Notes: a model not told the origin generated them from the letters alone. DNA of 64,000 bases from CAZUMW01 sp964621615 (GCA_964621615.1 CAZUMW010000020.1:7434-71433); one strand, 5' to 3'. Counted from the first letter of the stretch, positions 23,601 to 32,780 are shown. Translations and numbers: made by a program.

Positions 23601-24938
23601 CTACGAGCTAATAGTGATGATTTTTGACGCAACGTCGGCAGGGTCGGTGCCCAGAACCCGTATCATCGGCTCTTTTCCGAAATCGCCGCGGTCAAAGACT
23701 ATGTCGGGCACTCTGCCTGCACAGGTGATCGCACGCTGGGTTCCCCACTCAAGCGTTGCGCCCTCCCGCTGCTTGACATCCGCGGGCTCTGCGCTCCGGT
23801 CGAATTCATACACCAGGTACCCGATCGCTTTGCACCTGTCGATCAGCGCAGGGCTCCAGGCGATGTTCATTGCCGAGCGGAACCTGCGGTCGTGAGAGAA
23901 TGCCGTCAGTATAATTCGTGCTATGTGCCGGGATCCGCCCGGCTCGGGCGGCGCTGCTGCATGAATAGAATCACCGCGGCGTATGATGCGGGCAGGAAAC
24001 CCGACAACATCCTCAGGCGCAGCGGCCGCTGGGATGCAGTAGCCGAAATTTGACTGAACTTCCGGAATAAGATGGCCGATGCGCGCCTCCTGCAGCAGGG
24101 AAAACGCCCGGCTCAGCCCGGCGATGCAGTCCATGAGCGATGCTCTGCGGTCGATGTATGCACAGGGGTTGGCGGGCCCGTGCCCGCCTCCCAGCGGAAG
24201 TGAAAACCGGATAGCGTCTGTTATGAATGATTTGGCCTGCGCTGCCGCCTCGGCGGGCGTCAGGCCGCCTGCAAGGCCGGCTGCCAGAGCGGCTGAAAAC
24301 GCACATCCGGTGCCGTGAGTGTTCGGGGTGTCTATCCGCTCTCCGGCCAGGCTGGTAAAGCTGCTGCCGTCGTACACTAGATCGGTACAGGAGTTCTCGT
24401 CACGCCGGTGACCCCCTTTGACGATGATGCACTTCGGGCCCATATCATGCAGCTGCCTGGCCGCATCCTGCAGGGCCTGCGCCGAATCAAGGGCTTTCCC
24501 GGTGAGCGCTTCGGCCTCATCGACATTCGGCGTCAGAACTGTTGCAAGAGGAAACAGCTCCCGGGTAAGCGTATCAACAGCTTCCGGCCGAAGCAGATCG
24601 TCCCCTGATGCCGCTTTCATGACCGGGTCGACAACAATGTGTCTGATTTCGCTGTGAGCGCTCAGCGATGCTGCAACCGCCGCAATAATATCTTCGTTGT
24701 AGAGCATGCCCGTTTTTACTGCATCTGCCCCGATATCACCAAGCACCGCCTCGATCTGAGCGGAAACAAACGGGCCCGGCACCGGATGTACGCCGCTGAC
24801 CGCGCGGGTGTTTTGTGCGGTAAGCGCTGTTACAGCGCTCATCGCGTATCCGCCCAGTACCGTAATTGTTTTTATGTCGGCCTGAATTCCCGCTCCGCCG
24901 CCTGAGTCGGAGCCTGCTATTGTAAGAATACGCTTCAT
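23601..24938 (-). CDS. thiDN: HMP/HMP-phosphate kinase fused to thiamine-phosphate synthase (ThiD-ThiN)
   Basis: A 445-residue fusion. Residues 1-260 are ThiD: GSDSGGGAGIQADIKTITVL at the N-terminus, DPVMKAASGDDLL, then NTHGTGCAFSAALAAGL with the catalytic region. Residues 270-445 match ThiN, the non-ThiE thiamine-phosphate synthase (IPEVQSNFGYCIPAA, FSHDRRFRSAMNIAWSP, VPDIVFDRGDFGKEPMIRVL). The pair can therefore phosphorylate HMP-P and join it to the thiazole unit. With thiC it supplies the pyrimidine half of thiamine; no thiazole genes lie nearby. No TPP riboswitch pattern is visible upstream. Confidence 0.94.
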   Translation of the reverse strand: MKRILTIAGSDSGGGAGIQADIKTITVLGGYAMSAVTALTAQNTRAVSGVHPVPGPFVSAQIEAVLGDIGADAVKTGMLYNEDIIAAVAASLSAHSEIRHIVVDPVMKAASGDDLLRPEAVDTLTRELFPLATVLTPNVDEAEALTGKALDSAQALQDAARQLHDMGPKCIIVKGGHRRDENSCTDLVYDGSSFTSLAGERIDTPNTHGTGCAFSAALAAGLAGGLTPAEAAAQAKSFITDAIRFSLPLGGGHGPANPCAYIDRRASLMDCIAGLSRAFSLLQEARIGHLIPEVQSNFGYCIPAAAAPEDVVGFPARIIRRGDSIHAAAPPEPGGSRHIARIILTAFSHDRRFRSAMNIAWSPALIDRCKAIGYLVYEFDRSAEPADVKQREGATLEWGTQRAITCAGRVPDIVFDRGDFGKEPMIRVLGTDPADVASKIITISS

Positions 24939-25013
24939 GATGAATCGGTCCGGATATAGATAATTCTGCAGTATAGAGGCTCTTGCTACAGAGGGTTAGG
25001 TTCAATAGAATAA

Positions 25014-25035
25014 CGCGCCTTGGCAGCAAGGCGCG
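25014..25035. other. GC-rich hairpin upstream of thiDN
   Basis: CGCGCCTTG / CAAGGCGCG with loop GCAG in the 257-base divergent region between thiDN and rodZ. It lacks a T tract on either strand. It could be an attenuator-like element for thiDN, but none of the TPP riboswitch core sequence is present. Confidence 0.55.
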
Positions 25036-25195
25036 CCTGTGAAATCACTATAAAGACTATTCAATTTTAAAAAGATAACAGAAATCATTTTTTCTATCAA
25101 GATCTTTTATTTTCCCCTTGTCTATTGCCGCTTATCGTGTTATCTGTTTGAAAAAACAGCATAATTTTGTTATATGACGGAAATCCGGATTAGCC

Positions 25196-26095
25196 ATGGA
25201 CTCTGTCGGCGAACTGCTCAAATCCGAGCGGGAAAACCAGAATAAAACACTTAAACAGATTGCCCGGGAAACCCGCATCAGCAAAACAACCCTTGCTGCG
25301 CTTGAAGAGGGCAACTCACGCCTGCTCCCGCCCCCCGCATATGTGCGGGGCTTTATCCGGCTGTACGCCCAGGAGCTTGGAATAGATGCCGATGAAGCGC
25401 TGCATATGTATGCAGAGGAGCTGCGGGAAACACCGAAATGGGAGCCGCAAAAAGAGCTCAAAGGGCCGCCGCCCTCTTTTGTCGGGCGGCATGCGCTGAC
25501 TATCTGTTTTGCTGTTTGTGTGCTTGCTGCAGCGTGTACGGTCGGCTATCTGTGGTTTTTGTATGCTCCGGCTGATCAGCAGGTTGTGGTGAGGCACGCT
25601 GTGCCTGAAAGGGCCGCGCAGCCTCCGGAGCCGCCTGAGGCCGCCCGGGAGCTGATGCCGCCGGCGGAGGAGAAGCCCGGGCAGCCGGAACAGAGTGTGG
25701 GAGAGCCTGATACCGGCCCGCCGGCGCCTGCCCCGACGACAGCCTCAGCTGCCGGGGCGGAGCCTGCTCCTGAGCCCGAGGCGCCGGAGCCTGCAGCAGG
25801 GGCGGCACCGGAAGTGATTGCCGGCTACGAAACCGGCACCCCGTTCACCGTGAAGATTGCTGCCTCAGAGCTGGTATGGATCAGAATCGCCGTTGATGAA
25901 AAGGAGCCCTTTGAGGTTATGCTCTATCCGGGTGAATCATACACCAGGCAGGCCCAGGTGATGGAGCTGCGCATCGGCAACCCGGGCGGTATTACCCTGT
26001 ACTACAACGGCAAAGCCCTGGAGCTGGAGGGCGATCCCGATAAGCCGGTTGATCTGCAATTGCCTGAAGCGGCGAAGCAGCTGGAAGAGCGATAA
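25196..26095 (+). CDS. rodZ: RodZ-like cytoskeletal membrane protein
   Basis: A 299-residue protein with the RodZ layout. An N-terminal helix-turn-helix (LLKSERENQNKTLKQIARET, then ISKTTLAALEEGN, about residues 6-70) precedes one membrane span at about 102-124 (TICFAVCVLAAACTVGYLW). A long Pro/Glu/Ala-rich periplasmic linker follows (about 130-210), then a beta-rich C-terminal domain (about 215-299) ending LQLPEAAKQLEER. RodZ links MreB to the cell-wall machinery; a rod-shape role is inferred from layout. A terminator follows. Confidence 0.88.
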   Translation: MDSVGELLKSERENQNKTLKQIARETRISKTTLAALEEGNSRLLPPPAYVRGFIRLYAQELGIDADEALHMYAEELRETPKWEPQKELKGPPPSFVGRHALTICFAVCVLAAACTVGYLWFLYAPADQQVVVRHAVPERAAQPPEPPEAARELMPPAEEKPGQPEQSVGEPDTGPPAPAPTTASAAGAEPAPEPEAPEPAAGAAPEVIAGYETGTPFTVKIAASELVWIRIAVDEKEPFEVMLYPGESYTRQAQVMELRIGNPGGITLYYNGKALELEGDPDKPVDLQLPEAAKQLEER

Positions 26096-26129
26096 TTTAT
26101 CAGCTCCCGCATTGCTCCTATTGAAATAA

Positions 26130-26173
26130 AAGCTGGCGGGGCGATGTGCCCGCGCCGGCTTTTTGCTTTTTTC
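26130..26173 (+). terminator. Rho-independent terminator after rodZ
   Basis: AGCTGGCGGGGC / GCCCGCGCCGGCT stem with one wobble pair and one bulge, then TTTTTGCTTTTTT. It lies between rodZ and miaA and ends just before the miaA start, so miaA probably has its own promoter or relies on read-through. Confidence 0.8.
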
Positions 26174-26180
26174 TCTGCAT

Positions 26181-27095
26181 ATGGGTAAACCAGAGGTCAT
26201 CATCATTCAGGGCCCCACAGGCGTCGGTAAAAGCTCGGTTGCAGTCGATCTTGCACGGCGCTTTAGTGCGGAAATCATTAACGCTGATTCAATGCAGTTT
26301 TACCGCCATCTTGACATCGGCACGGCAAAACCCGGCCCCGAGGAGCTTTCCAGTGTGCGCCATCATTTATTTTCTGTTGTCGATCCCGATGAGCACTTCG
26401 ATGCCGGGCGCTTCAGCGCCGAGGGCCGCAGGCTGATAGAGGAAATAACGTCCCGCGGCAATACGCCCCTTGTTGTCGGGGGCACCGGCCTGTATATCCG
26501 TGCGCTCACGGGAGGGCTGAGCCCCTCACCGCCGGCTGACAGGGCGCTGCGGGAACGGCTCCGCGCTCAGCCCGCAGCGGCGCTGTATGAGCGCCTGCAG
26601 CGCCTTGACCCCGAATATGCTGCCGCTGTTCACAAAAATGATACGGTGCGTATTGTCCGGGCCCTTGAAGTGTATTATCAGACCGGAAGCACTTTTTCCG
26701 AGCACCATCGCCGGCACCGCTTTTCCGACTCGCCGTACCGCTGTCTTCAGATAGGCCTGCGCATGGATCGCGAAGCGCTGTACCGCATAATTAACCGTCG
26801 CGTTGACGCTATGATGTCCCGGGGCTTTATGGACGAGGTGCGCGGGCTTCTGAGCGCCGGATATTCACCGGAGCTCAAATCGCTGCAAAGCATTGGCTAC
26901 AAGCAGATGGTGTCCTGCGCCCGCGGCGAGATCAGCAGCGAGGACGCCGTTGCTGAGATAAAGAAGCAGACGCGGCGCTATGCAAAGCGCCAGCTGACCT
27001 GGTTCCGGAAAGCGGACGGGATAGTGTGGTTCACCCTTCCGGGGCAGCGTGCGGCGATAGGCAGGGCGGTGAAAAAGTTCTTGAATGTCCGTTAA
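26181..27095 (+). CDS. miaA: tRNA dimethylallyltransferase MiaA
   Basis: A 304-residue enzyme that adds a dimethylallyl group to A37 of tRNAs reading U-initial codons. The P-loop is QGPTGVGKSS, followed by NADSMQFYRHLDIGTAKP, LVVGGTGLYIRALTGGL and the C-terminal LKSLQSIGYKQMV and RRYAKRQLTWFRK blocks. ATG 26181 (MGKPEVIIIQ) is preferred over the TTG at 26163, which lies in the T tract of the rodZ terminator. Length is normal. Confidence 0.96.
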   Translation: MGKPEVIIIQGPTGVGKSSVAVDLARRFSAEIINADSMQFYRHLDIGTAKPGPEELSSVRHHLFSVVDPDEHFDAGRFSAEGRRLIEEITSRGNTPLVVGGTGLYIRALTGGLSPSPPADRALRERLRAQPAAALYERLQRLDPEYAAAVHKNDTVRIVRALEVYYQTGSTFSEHHRRHRFSDSPYRCLQIGLRMDREALYRIINRRVDAMMSRGFMDEVRGLLSAGYSPELKSLQSIGYKQMVSCARGEISSEDAVAEIKKQTRRYAKRQLTWFRKADGIVWFTLPGQRAAIGRAVKKFLNVR

Positions 27096-27111
27096 GATTT
27101 ATTTTATTCTA

Positions 27112-27147
27112 CTCTTTCAGGAAGCCCGGCCGGGCTTCCTGAAAGAG
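27112..27147. terminator. 36-bp perfect palindrome after miaA
   Basis: CTCTTTCAGGAAGCCCGG joined directly to its reverse complement, 17 bases past the miaA stop. As RNA it would form an 18-bp hairpin without spacer. No T tract follows on the plus strand, so termination efficiency is uncertain; the next gene starts 29 bases later. Confidence 0.7.
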
Positions 27148-27175
27148 TAATGTAATGCGGAGGAATGTGTTAACC

Positions 27176-28420
27176 ATGAATGGGACCTGCTTGTTGAGAA
27201 TGAAGGCTGTTTGTATCGCAGCCCTGTGTTCTGTGCTTCTTTTTTCCGCCAGCGCTTTCTGTCAGCCCATGATGCATGAAATGTTTATCGGCCGCGGTGT
27301 GGCCGATATCCCTGAAGGATATGACACCGTTGCCGCACGGCAGAGAGCTCTTGCCGATGCTCAGCAAAAAGCGGTTCTGGCTGCGGTAAGCGCTGCGATG
27401 GCGGTTGACCGTATGGCGGCATATTTCCTGACGGTGAGGAATCTTGTTCTTGCGCGCGCCCAGCAGTATGTACACCGGTTTAAAATTATAAGCGAGTATG
27501 AGAAGCTCGGATGCTATTATGTGACTATTCAGGCGGCTGTTCATCAGCAGCAGCTCAGAAAGGCACTTGTGGATATGGAGATACTGGAGCCGGAGCCCCG
27601 CAGGCAGTCCGTTCTGCTTATGATTTCCCGGGAGTACAGCGGCCGTGAATCGCCCCGGTGCTGGTGGTCGGCAGCACCGGAGCCGCAGGGCGCTGAGGTC
27701 ACCTCCCCTGATGCAGAGCTTTCTGTCACGGAGCCGCTGGGCGACTTGTTTGTGCAGCGCGGCCTTGAGGTGGTTCCCCTGCCGGAGCAGGAGCCCGGCT
27801 ACGCCGCAACCCAGTGCCCGCAGAGCTGTGCTCCCGACGATTCCGAAGTGCGGCGGTGCGCCGCATACTTCGGCGCCGATCTTGTTGTGAGCGGCACCGC
27901 CGTTCTGAGCGCGGCGCAGATGCACGGCAGCTCATCCACCCATGCCGTGCAGTGCGATCTTGAAGCGCGCATAATCGATGTGCGAAGCGGCGCAGTGCAT
28001 GTTCAGGGTGCAACGCATGCCCTGGGCGTCAGCGTACATACCGGGGCTGCCGCGCAGGATGCTGTTCGAAAGGCAAGCCTCAGAATTGCCGATCAGCTTA
28101 TCGACAAGCTGCAGCTGCAGCGCACCACTGTGAGACAGTATGCTGTGACCGCTGTTTACGGCGCGCCCGTTCCGGGGCAGGAGGTGCGCTCCTGCATGAA
28201 CAGCATTATCGGCTCTTTTCCTGATGCTGATATACACCGGATTGAAAGCGCCGGCGATAATCAGACCTGGCAGGTATCCCTTTCCTGCCAGGCAAACCGG
28301 GCCTCCGTGCTTGAAAAGATATTTGAAAAAGGGGTTGCCGGCTACAGCCTAGAGGTGCAGCCGCTCGATAAAGACAGCTTCAAAATAATCTTTTCCGCAG
28401 GAGAGGCAAAAGAGCCATGA
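27176..28420 (+). CDS. FlgT-like flagellar assembly protein
   Basis: An exported protein of about 414 residues. The signal segment AVCIAALCSVLLFSASAFC is followed by GRGVADIPEGYDTVAARQRA and LADAQQKAVLAAV, the N-terminal domain pattern of FlgT and related periplasmic proteins. Middle domains show TolB-like alternation (GADLVVSGTAVLS), and the C-terminal domain is alpha/beta. FlgT builds the H-ring of sodium-driven flagella in Vibrio; here only similarity of layout supports the name. I use ATG 27176, the second in-frame ATG, after GGAGGA. The stop overlaps the pgsA-like start by four bases. Confidence 0.6.
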   Translation: MNGTCLLRMKAVCIAALCSVLLFSASAFCQPMMHEMFIGRGVADIPEGYDTVAARQRALADAQQKAVLAAVSAAMAVDRMAAYFLTVRNLVLARAQQYVHRFKIISEYEKLGCYYVTIQAAVHQQQLRKALVDMEILEPEPRRQSVLLMISREYSGRESPRCWWSAAPEPQGAEVTSPDAELSVTEPLGDLFVQRGLEVVPLPEQEPGYAATQCPQSCAPDDSEVRRCAAYFGADLVVSGTAVLSAAQMHGSSSTHAVQCDLEARIIDVRSGAVHVQGATHALGVSVHTGAAAQDAVRKASLRIADQLIDKLQLQRTTVRQYAVTAVYGAPVPGQEVRSCMNSIIGSFPDADIHRIESAGDNQTWQVSLSCQANRASVLEKIFEKGVAGYSLEVQPLDKDSFKIIFSAGEAKEP

Positions 28421-28965
28421 ATGCGGCAAACATGCTTTCGCTTGCGCGCATGTGCCTCGTTCCGCTGCTTGTTATATTGTTGTGGTATGAGCGCTACCGC
28501 TTCGGTCTCGCTGTATTCACTGCGGCAGCGGTAACGGACGCCTTGGACGGCTATCTGGCGCGCCGGCTGAATCAGAGGACAAACCTCGGCTCCTATCTCG
28601 ATCCCATAGCGGACAAGCTGCTGCTGGACAGCTCGTTTATTGTCTGCAGCGTGCTGGGCCTTATTCCGGTATGGCTTACGATTATTGTGCTCAGCCGGGA
28701 TATGCTTGTGCTGCTCGGCACGCTTGTGCTGCATCTGAACGCTGTTGCGTTTGAGGTGCGCCCGCGCGCTTTGAGCAAGTGTGCAACCTTTTTTCAGATC
28801 GCTACCGTTATTGTTTCGCTGCTGGTGCATGAAGCATCGGCGGTGTCCGCGTATGCCGCTCCCGTGTTCTGGATAACCGGCCTGCTGACTACGGCGGCAG
28901 CAGCGTATTATCTGCTGATCGGGATGCGCATTATGAAAGAAAACGCATTATCCGGAGAGCCGTGA
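28417..28965 (+). CDS. pgsA: CDP-alcohol phosphatidyltransferase (PgsA-like)
   Basis: A 182-residue membrane enzyme. The full catalytic signature D-X2-DG-X2-AR-X8-G-X3-D-X3-D is present (DALDGYLARR, then GSYLDPIAD). Several hydrophobic helices flank it (WLTIIVLSRDMLVLLGTLVL). It most likely transfers glycerol-3-phosphate to CDP-diacylglycerol to make phosphatidylglycerophosphate, but a cardiolipin or other alcohol acceptor cannot be excluded. It is translationally coupled to the FlgT-like gene and is followed by coaBC after one base. Confidence 0.88.
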   Translation: MNAANMLSLARMCLVPLLVILLWYERYRFGLAVFTAAAVTDALDGYLARRLNQRTNLGSYLDPIADKLLLDSSFIVCSVLGLIPVWLTIIVLSRDMLVLLGTLVLHLNAVAFEVRPRALSKCATFFQIATVIVSLLVHEASAVSAYAAPVFWITGLLTTAAAAYYLLIGMRIMKENALSGEP

Positions 28966-28966
28966 T

Positions 28967-30169
28967 ATGCCGCTGCCGCTTCGCAAAAAACATATTGTAA
29001 CCGGCATTACCGGTGGTATTGCCGCGTATAAGTCAGCCGATCTTGTGCGCAGGATTATCGCCTGCGGGGCGACCGCTGAAGCGGTTATGACCGGCCACGC
29101 ATGTGAATTTATCGCACCGCTTACCCTGCATACGCTGACAGAGCGCCCGGTGGTTACGGGTCTCTTCAGCCATGATGCCCCGAGCCCGGTTATTCATATT
29201 GATGTTGCGAAACGGGCGGATCTGGTGGCGGTTGTGCCGGCAACGGCGAACATTCTTGCCAAGGCGGCTGCAGGCATTGCCGATGACGCCCTTTCCAGCA
29301 TTCTGCTTGCCACGCCGGCGCCGGTGCTGTTTGCGCCCGCAATGAACACAGTGATGTGGGACCATCCCGCAGTGCAGGAAAATGTGGCCCGCCTGGCAGG
29401 ACGGGGATGCCATATCGTTTATCCCGAAAGCGGCGAGCTTGCCTGCGGGGATGAGGGACGGGGGCGGCTTGCCGATCTCGATGTGATTATAGATGAAATT
29501 GCCGCGGCGGTAAGCCCGAAAGATTTTGAGGGCAGGCGCGTCATCGTGACTGCAGGCCCGACGCGGGAGTATTCTGACCCCGTTCGATTTATCAGCAACC
29601 CGTCATCGGGTAAAATGGGCTATGCGCTAGCCCGCGCGCTGCGCCACCGGGGCGCCTCAATTGTGCTTGTCAGCGGCCCGGTTGCCCTGACGCCGCCCCC
29701 GGGTGTTGAGCGTGTAGAGGTTGAGAGCGCTGCCCGGATGGAGGAGGCGGTGCTCGAGTGTTACCCCAGCGCCGATATTGTTATAAAAGCGGCAGCCGTT
29801 GCAGACTACCGGCCGGCAAAAAAATTTCCACAGAAAATGAAAAAGGATGACGCTGCAGCCCGGTGGGATATGGAGCGGACTCCTGATATTCTTGCATCGC
29901 TTGGCAAAGACAAGCAGGGACGCGTTCTCGTGGGGTTTGCTGCAGAAACGCAGAGCTGTGTTGATGCGGGTCGGGAAAAGCTCCAGCGAAAAAATCTCGA
30001 TATGATTGTTGTCAATGATGTCAGCAGCAGCGATATCGGATTCGGCGCCGATATGAACAGGGTCACCTGTATATATGCGGACGGCCGGACGGAAGAAATA
30101 CCCACCATGAGCAAAGATGAGCTTGCCCATGCTCTGCTGGACAGAATAGCCGGCCTGTTGAAGCGGTAA
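28967..30169 (+). CDS. coaBC: Bifunctional phosphopantothenoylcysteine decarboxylase/synthase CoaBC
   Basis: A 400-residue bifunctional enzyme of coenzyme A synthesis. The N-terminal flavoprotein CoaC part has [18 protein letters not shown], the PAMNTVMW motif and the catalytic Cys in [13 protein letters not shown]. The CoaB part starts near residue 185 ([20 protein letters not shown], then [12 protein letters not shown]) and includes the dimer motif [10 protein letters not shown] and lysine in [15 protein letters not shown] precedes the ATG. It closes the flgT-like, pgsA, coaBC run. Confidence 0.97.
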   Translation: MPLPLRKKHIVTGITGGIAAYKSADLVRRIIACGATAEAVMTGHACEFIAPLTLHTLTERPVVTGLFSHDAPSPVIHIDVAKRADLVAVVPATANILAKAAAGIADDALSSILLATPAPVLFAPAMNTVMWDHPAVQENVARLAGRGCHIVYPESGELACGDEGRGRLADLDVIIDEIAAAVSPKDFEGRRVIVTAGPTREYSDPVRFISNPSSGKMGYALARALRHRGASIVLVSGPVALTPPPGVERVEVESAARMEEAVLECYPSADIVIKAAAVADYRPAKKFPQKMKKDDAAARWDMERTPDILASLGKDKQGRVLVGFAAETQSCVDAGREKLQRKNLDMIVVNDVSSSDIGFGADMNRVTCIYADGRTEEIPTMSKDELAHALLDRIAGLLKR

Positions 30170-30201
30170 AGGGCTATCGGCTGGTTTGATGGTATGGATT
30201 T

Positions 30202-30280
30202 CGGCGGACACGCTGCGCTTAGTCCGCCCTACGGGGGAATTGATAGGATCTAGCAGGGTGGACACGGATGTGTCCACCGA
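30202..30280. repeat. REP pair (one B, one A) after coaBC
   Basis: B at 30202-30233 (CGCTGCGCTTAG centre) and A at about 30253-30280 (GCAGGGTGGACACGGATG). This is a single unit of the array family in a housekeeping intergenic gap. Confidence 0.88.
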
Positions 30281-30323
30281 TTAAAACCGGGGCGGTCATA
30301 GCGGACTTTTTGGATAATGACGT

Positions 30324-31025
30324 ATGGCGCAGCAGGATAGCATAGGCCAGGAAATACATGAAATACTCAACAGCTTGCGTGCCCGGTGCGAGCACCGCAA
30401 AAGAGCGGGATTGCGCTTTATCGCTCGACCCGAAGCCCTCGAGACCGACAGCGGACGCACCAGCGCCGCAGAGCCTGACAAAGAGGGCTGCCTGATCGCT
30501 TTGCAGAATGAAATTGGCCCCTGCCAGCGGTGCGGCCTGCACGCCGGCCGCACGCACATCGTTTTCGGCGAGGGGAACCCGGACGCCGGCCTGATGTTTG
30601 TCGGGGAGGCGCCCGGCAGGGATGAGGATCTATCGGGGCATCCGTTTGTCGGCCGAGCAGGCCAGCTGCTTACCAGGATTATTCAGGCTATTAACCTTGA
30701 GCGCCGGGACGTCTATATAGCAAATATTATCAAGTGCCGCCCGCCTGACAACCGCGACCCCGAGCCTGAGGAGATACAGACCTGCTTCCCGTTTCTTGAG
30801 CGCCAGATAGATATCATCCGCCCGAAGGTCATCTGCGCTCTCGGCCGTATTGCGGCACAGGTGCTGCTTGATACCAGGGCGGGAATAACAGGGCTGCGCG
30901 GCAGATTTTATGAGCGAAACGGTATCAAAATAATGCCCACCTATCACCCGTCATACCTGCTCAGAAATGAGGGCAGAAAAAAGGAAACCTGGATCGATAT
31001 GCAGATGGTGCAAAAGGAGCTGTAA
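30324..31025 (+). CDS. Family 4 uracil-DNA glycosylase
   Basis: A 233-residue enzyme that removes uracil from DNA. The N-terminal 60 residues are variable. The iron-sulfur cysteines are CQRC, NIIKC and QTC, the pattern of family 4. Motif 1 is [20 protein letters not shown] and the late motif is THPSYLL in the form [13 protein letters not shown]. Length fits. It lies after a REP pair that separates it from coaBC and faces the PilZ gene. Confidence 0.95.
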   Translation: MAQQDSIGQEIHEILNSLRARCEHRKRAGLRFIARPEALETDSGRTSAAEPDKEGCLIALQNEIGPCQRCGLHAGRTHIVFGEGNPDAGLMFVGEAPGRDEDLSGHPFVGRAGQLLTRIIQAINLERRDVYIANIIKCRPPDNRDPEPEEIQTCFPFLERQIDIIRPKVICALGRIAAQVLLDTRAGITGLRGRFYERNGIKIMPTYHPSYLLRNEGRKKETWIDMQMVQKEL

Positions 31026-31093
31026 GGGCGCAATAGAGCGGGGGCGACAGCGGCTTCGATCACGAACCGTATGCCGCCGAGGCGGGGCTTTTA

Positions 31094-31459
31094 TCAGCCG
31101 GAGGTCTCTGTGTCGTCTTCGAATGCAATCAGCTCGTGATCTATTTTGTCGGGATCCTGCGTATTGTACTGCACAATTTTTTTGAGGTGGAAAAAGTCAT
31201 TTTCCTCCATGCTTTCAAAGTGTATGCCCGCATCGGACGGGGTGCTCCTGACTATGTGCCCGTTGATATGAACGCGTATGCCTGCATCAAGCAGAATCAC
31301 AACCTCACAGGGGCTGCCCGGGATCAGCTCGGGCAGGGGGGCGCAGCGCAGCCCGCGGAGGCTGAGGTTGAGCGTCTGTACCGGTATTTCTTTGCCGCCC
31401 TTTTTGATAATGACGTCAAAATGCACAGGAGCGCGTGTATGCTTGCGTCGCTCTGACAT
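31094..31459 (-). CDS. PilZ-domain protein (predicted c-di-GMP receptor)
   Basis: A 121-residue single-domain protein. The c-di-GMP-binding RXXXR is ERRKHTRAPV near the N-terminus, and the DXSXXG-type motif appears as LNLSLRGLR, with Asn in place of Asp. The C-terminal 25 residues are acidic (DHELIAFEDDTETSG). AGGGG lies 6 bases before the ATG. A link to motility or to the polysaccharide locus is possible but not shown by position. Confidence 0.88.
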   Translation of the reverse strand: MSERRKHTRAPVHFDVIIKKGGKEIPVQTLNLSLRGLRCAPLPELIPGSPCEVVILLDAGIRVHINGHIVRSTPSDAGIHFESMEENDFFHLKKIVQYNTQDPDKIDHELIAFEDDTETSG

Positions 31460-31558
31460 AGCGGACCCCTTAAAAACAGTTCATCTGATGCTGTCAGTTT
31501 GAATAATACAACAAAACAGCGCCAAGAACAACATGCATTCTTTTATGGCTGAGGGGCT

Positions 31559-32260
31559 ATGATCGAACAGGTAACCCGCACTCTGTACCGCATTGCATGC
31601 AGCCGGTCAAACGCCTACCTTGCCGCAGGCAGCGGCCTTGTGCTTATTGACACCGGCATGCCGGCGGACAGCGACCGCATCATTTCCGCGATTAAGCACA
31701 TCGGGTACAATCCGGCAGACCTTCAGGCGATAGTGCTGACGCACGGCCACCTTGACCATGCGGGCTCAGCTGCACGCTTGCAGCAGATATCGGGCGCACA
31801 AGTGGCTGCCGGGGCCGCCGATGCCGAATATATCGAAGGGAGGCGAATGCTGTGCAGCATGCCGCGCGAGGGCGCAGGCGGGAAGGTGTTCCGCCTGGTG
31901 CTGTTTGTGCTCGAGAAATACATTCAGCGATACGCGCCGGTGCAGGTTGATATAAAACATGCCCCCGGCGGGCACACGGATATCAGCGGGCTTTCTCTTA
32001 TAGGCACACCCGGCCATTCACCCGGAAGCATATCAGTATATGATTCGCAGCAAAAGGTTCTGATCGTGGGAGATGCTCTCAGCGGCGAGCCGGAGGTGCA
32101 TCTTCCTCCACGCCCCGGATGCGCCTGTTACGCCGAGGCGCTTCGCTCGGTTCAGAAGCTGGCGCGATGTGATTTTGATATCTGCCTTTTCGGGCACGGC
32201 CCCCCGCTGCGCCCTGATGCCGCAGGCCGGATACAGCGTCTGGCGGGAGCGCTGCCATAA
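31559..32260 (+). CDS. Metallo-beta-lactamase-fold hydrolase
   Basis: A 233-residue protein with the zinc-binding motif LTHGHLDHAG, a later GTPGHSPGSISVY His, and VGDALSG with the bridging Asp, then FGHGPP. These fit a dinuclear hydrolase of the glyoxalase II-like branch. The substrate cannot be inferred. A helical insertion at about residues 95-125 may shape the active site. GAGGGGC precedes the ATG directly. Confidence 0.9.
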   Translation: MIEQVTRTLYRIACSRSNAYLAAGSGLVLIDTGMPADSDRIISAIKHIGYNPADLQAIVLTHGHLDHAGSAARLQQISGAQVAAGAADAEYIEGRRMLCSMPREGAGGKVFRLVLFVLEKYIQRYAPVQVDIKHAPGGHTDISGLSLIGTPGHSPGSISVYDSQQKVLIVGDALSGEPEVHLPPRPGCACYAEALRSVQKLARCDFDICLFGHGPPLRPDAAGRIQRLAGALP

Positions 32261-32343
32261 CACCCCCAAAGCACCGGCTGCCTGTTTTCCCGCTGTGCGG
32301 TTTGCAAACCGCCCGGGGCCCGGGAATAATAATCACAGGTAAA

Positions 32344-32362
32344 CCTCCGGCTCTGCCGGAGG
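32344..32362. other. Hairpin downstream of the MBL-fold gene
   Basis: CCTCCGGC / GCCGGAGG with loop TCT. No T tract follows. A second palindrome, GCGGTTTGCAAACCGC, lies just before it. These may serve as weak termination or mRNA-end structures. Confidence 0.55.
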
Positions 32363-32443
32363 ACTCACAGAGTTTGACATATGCGGGATTCTCATGATTT
32401 TTTCTGCATTGTGATACTGAAAAACAGTACTGGATTGCCCGGA

Positions 32444-32592
32444 CTTCAGAGGATGTGTCGCAATTGATTGTCAAAAAAAAGAGGCTTTCACATTTGGTCT
32501 ACAATCAAATATTTTTGATTTTGAGGGGTTCGATCTTTCCGAAATATTCAGCTTTCTGCCCTCAATTTGAATTGCGACACAGCCTCCTTCAG
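32444..32592. mobile_element. MITE-like element with terminal inverted repeats
   Basis: A 137-bp segment (32450-32586) with ends AGGATGTGTCGCAATT and, in reverse complement, AGGCTGTGTCGCAATT: a 16-bp terminal inverted repeat with one mismatch. It is flanked by the six-base direct repeat CTTCAG at 32444-32449 and 32587-32592, as expected for a target-site duplication. The interior is AT-rich and non-coding, so movement would need a transposase elsewhere. Confidence 0.65.
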
Positions 32593-32593
32593 C

Positions 32594-32780
32594 GGGCAAT
32601 GACAACAGGGTCAACAGTTCAGCACAAACCGTCATCACCCGGTTTATCCGGGTGATCCAGGATTTTTTGTCGATGATAACATAGCACGCAGTCGGGGCGG
32701 TGCTGACAGTACGGGCAGAATGCCCCGGTTTGTCAACTGTTTTGAGTTGTTTGTTTTTGCAGCCGCTTAGAGCGGCTCAT
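32594..32780. repeat. Dispersed repeat R, copy 2 (long form)
   Basis: The first half (to about 32700) matches 1919-2023, including the ATCACCCGG / CCGGGTGAT hairpin. The second half (GACAGTACGGGCAGAATGCC, CCGGTTTGTCAACTGTTTTG, then the GCCGCT / AGCGGC hairpin) matches 36012-36097. This copy links the two partial forms and abuts the MITE-like element. Confidence 0.8.

Noticed and set aside
24939..25195. TPP riboswitch before thiDN
   Set aside because: The CTGAGA and downstream aptamer core could not be found on the minus strand. Only a plain hairpin is seen.
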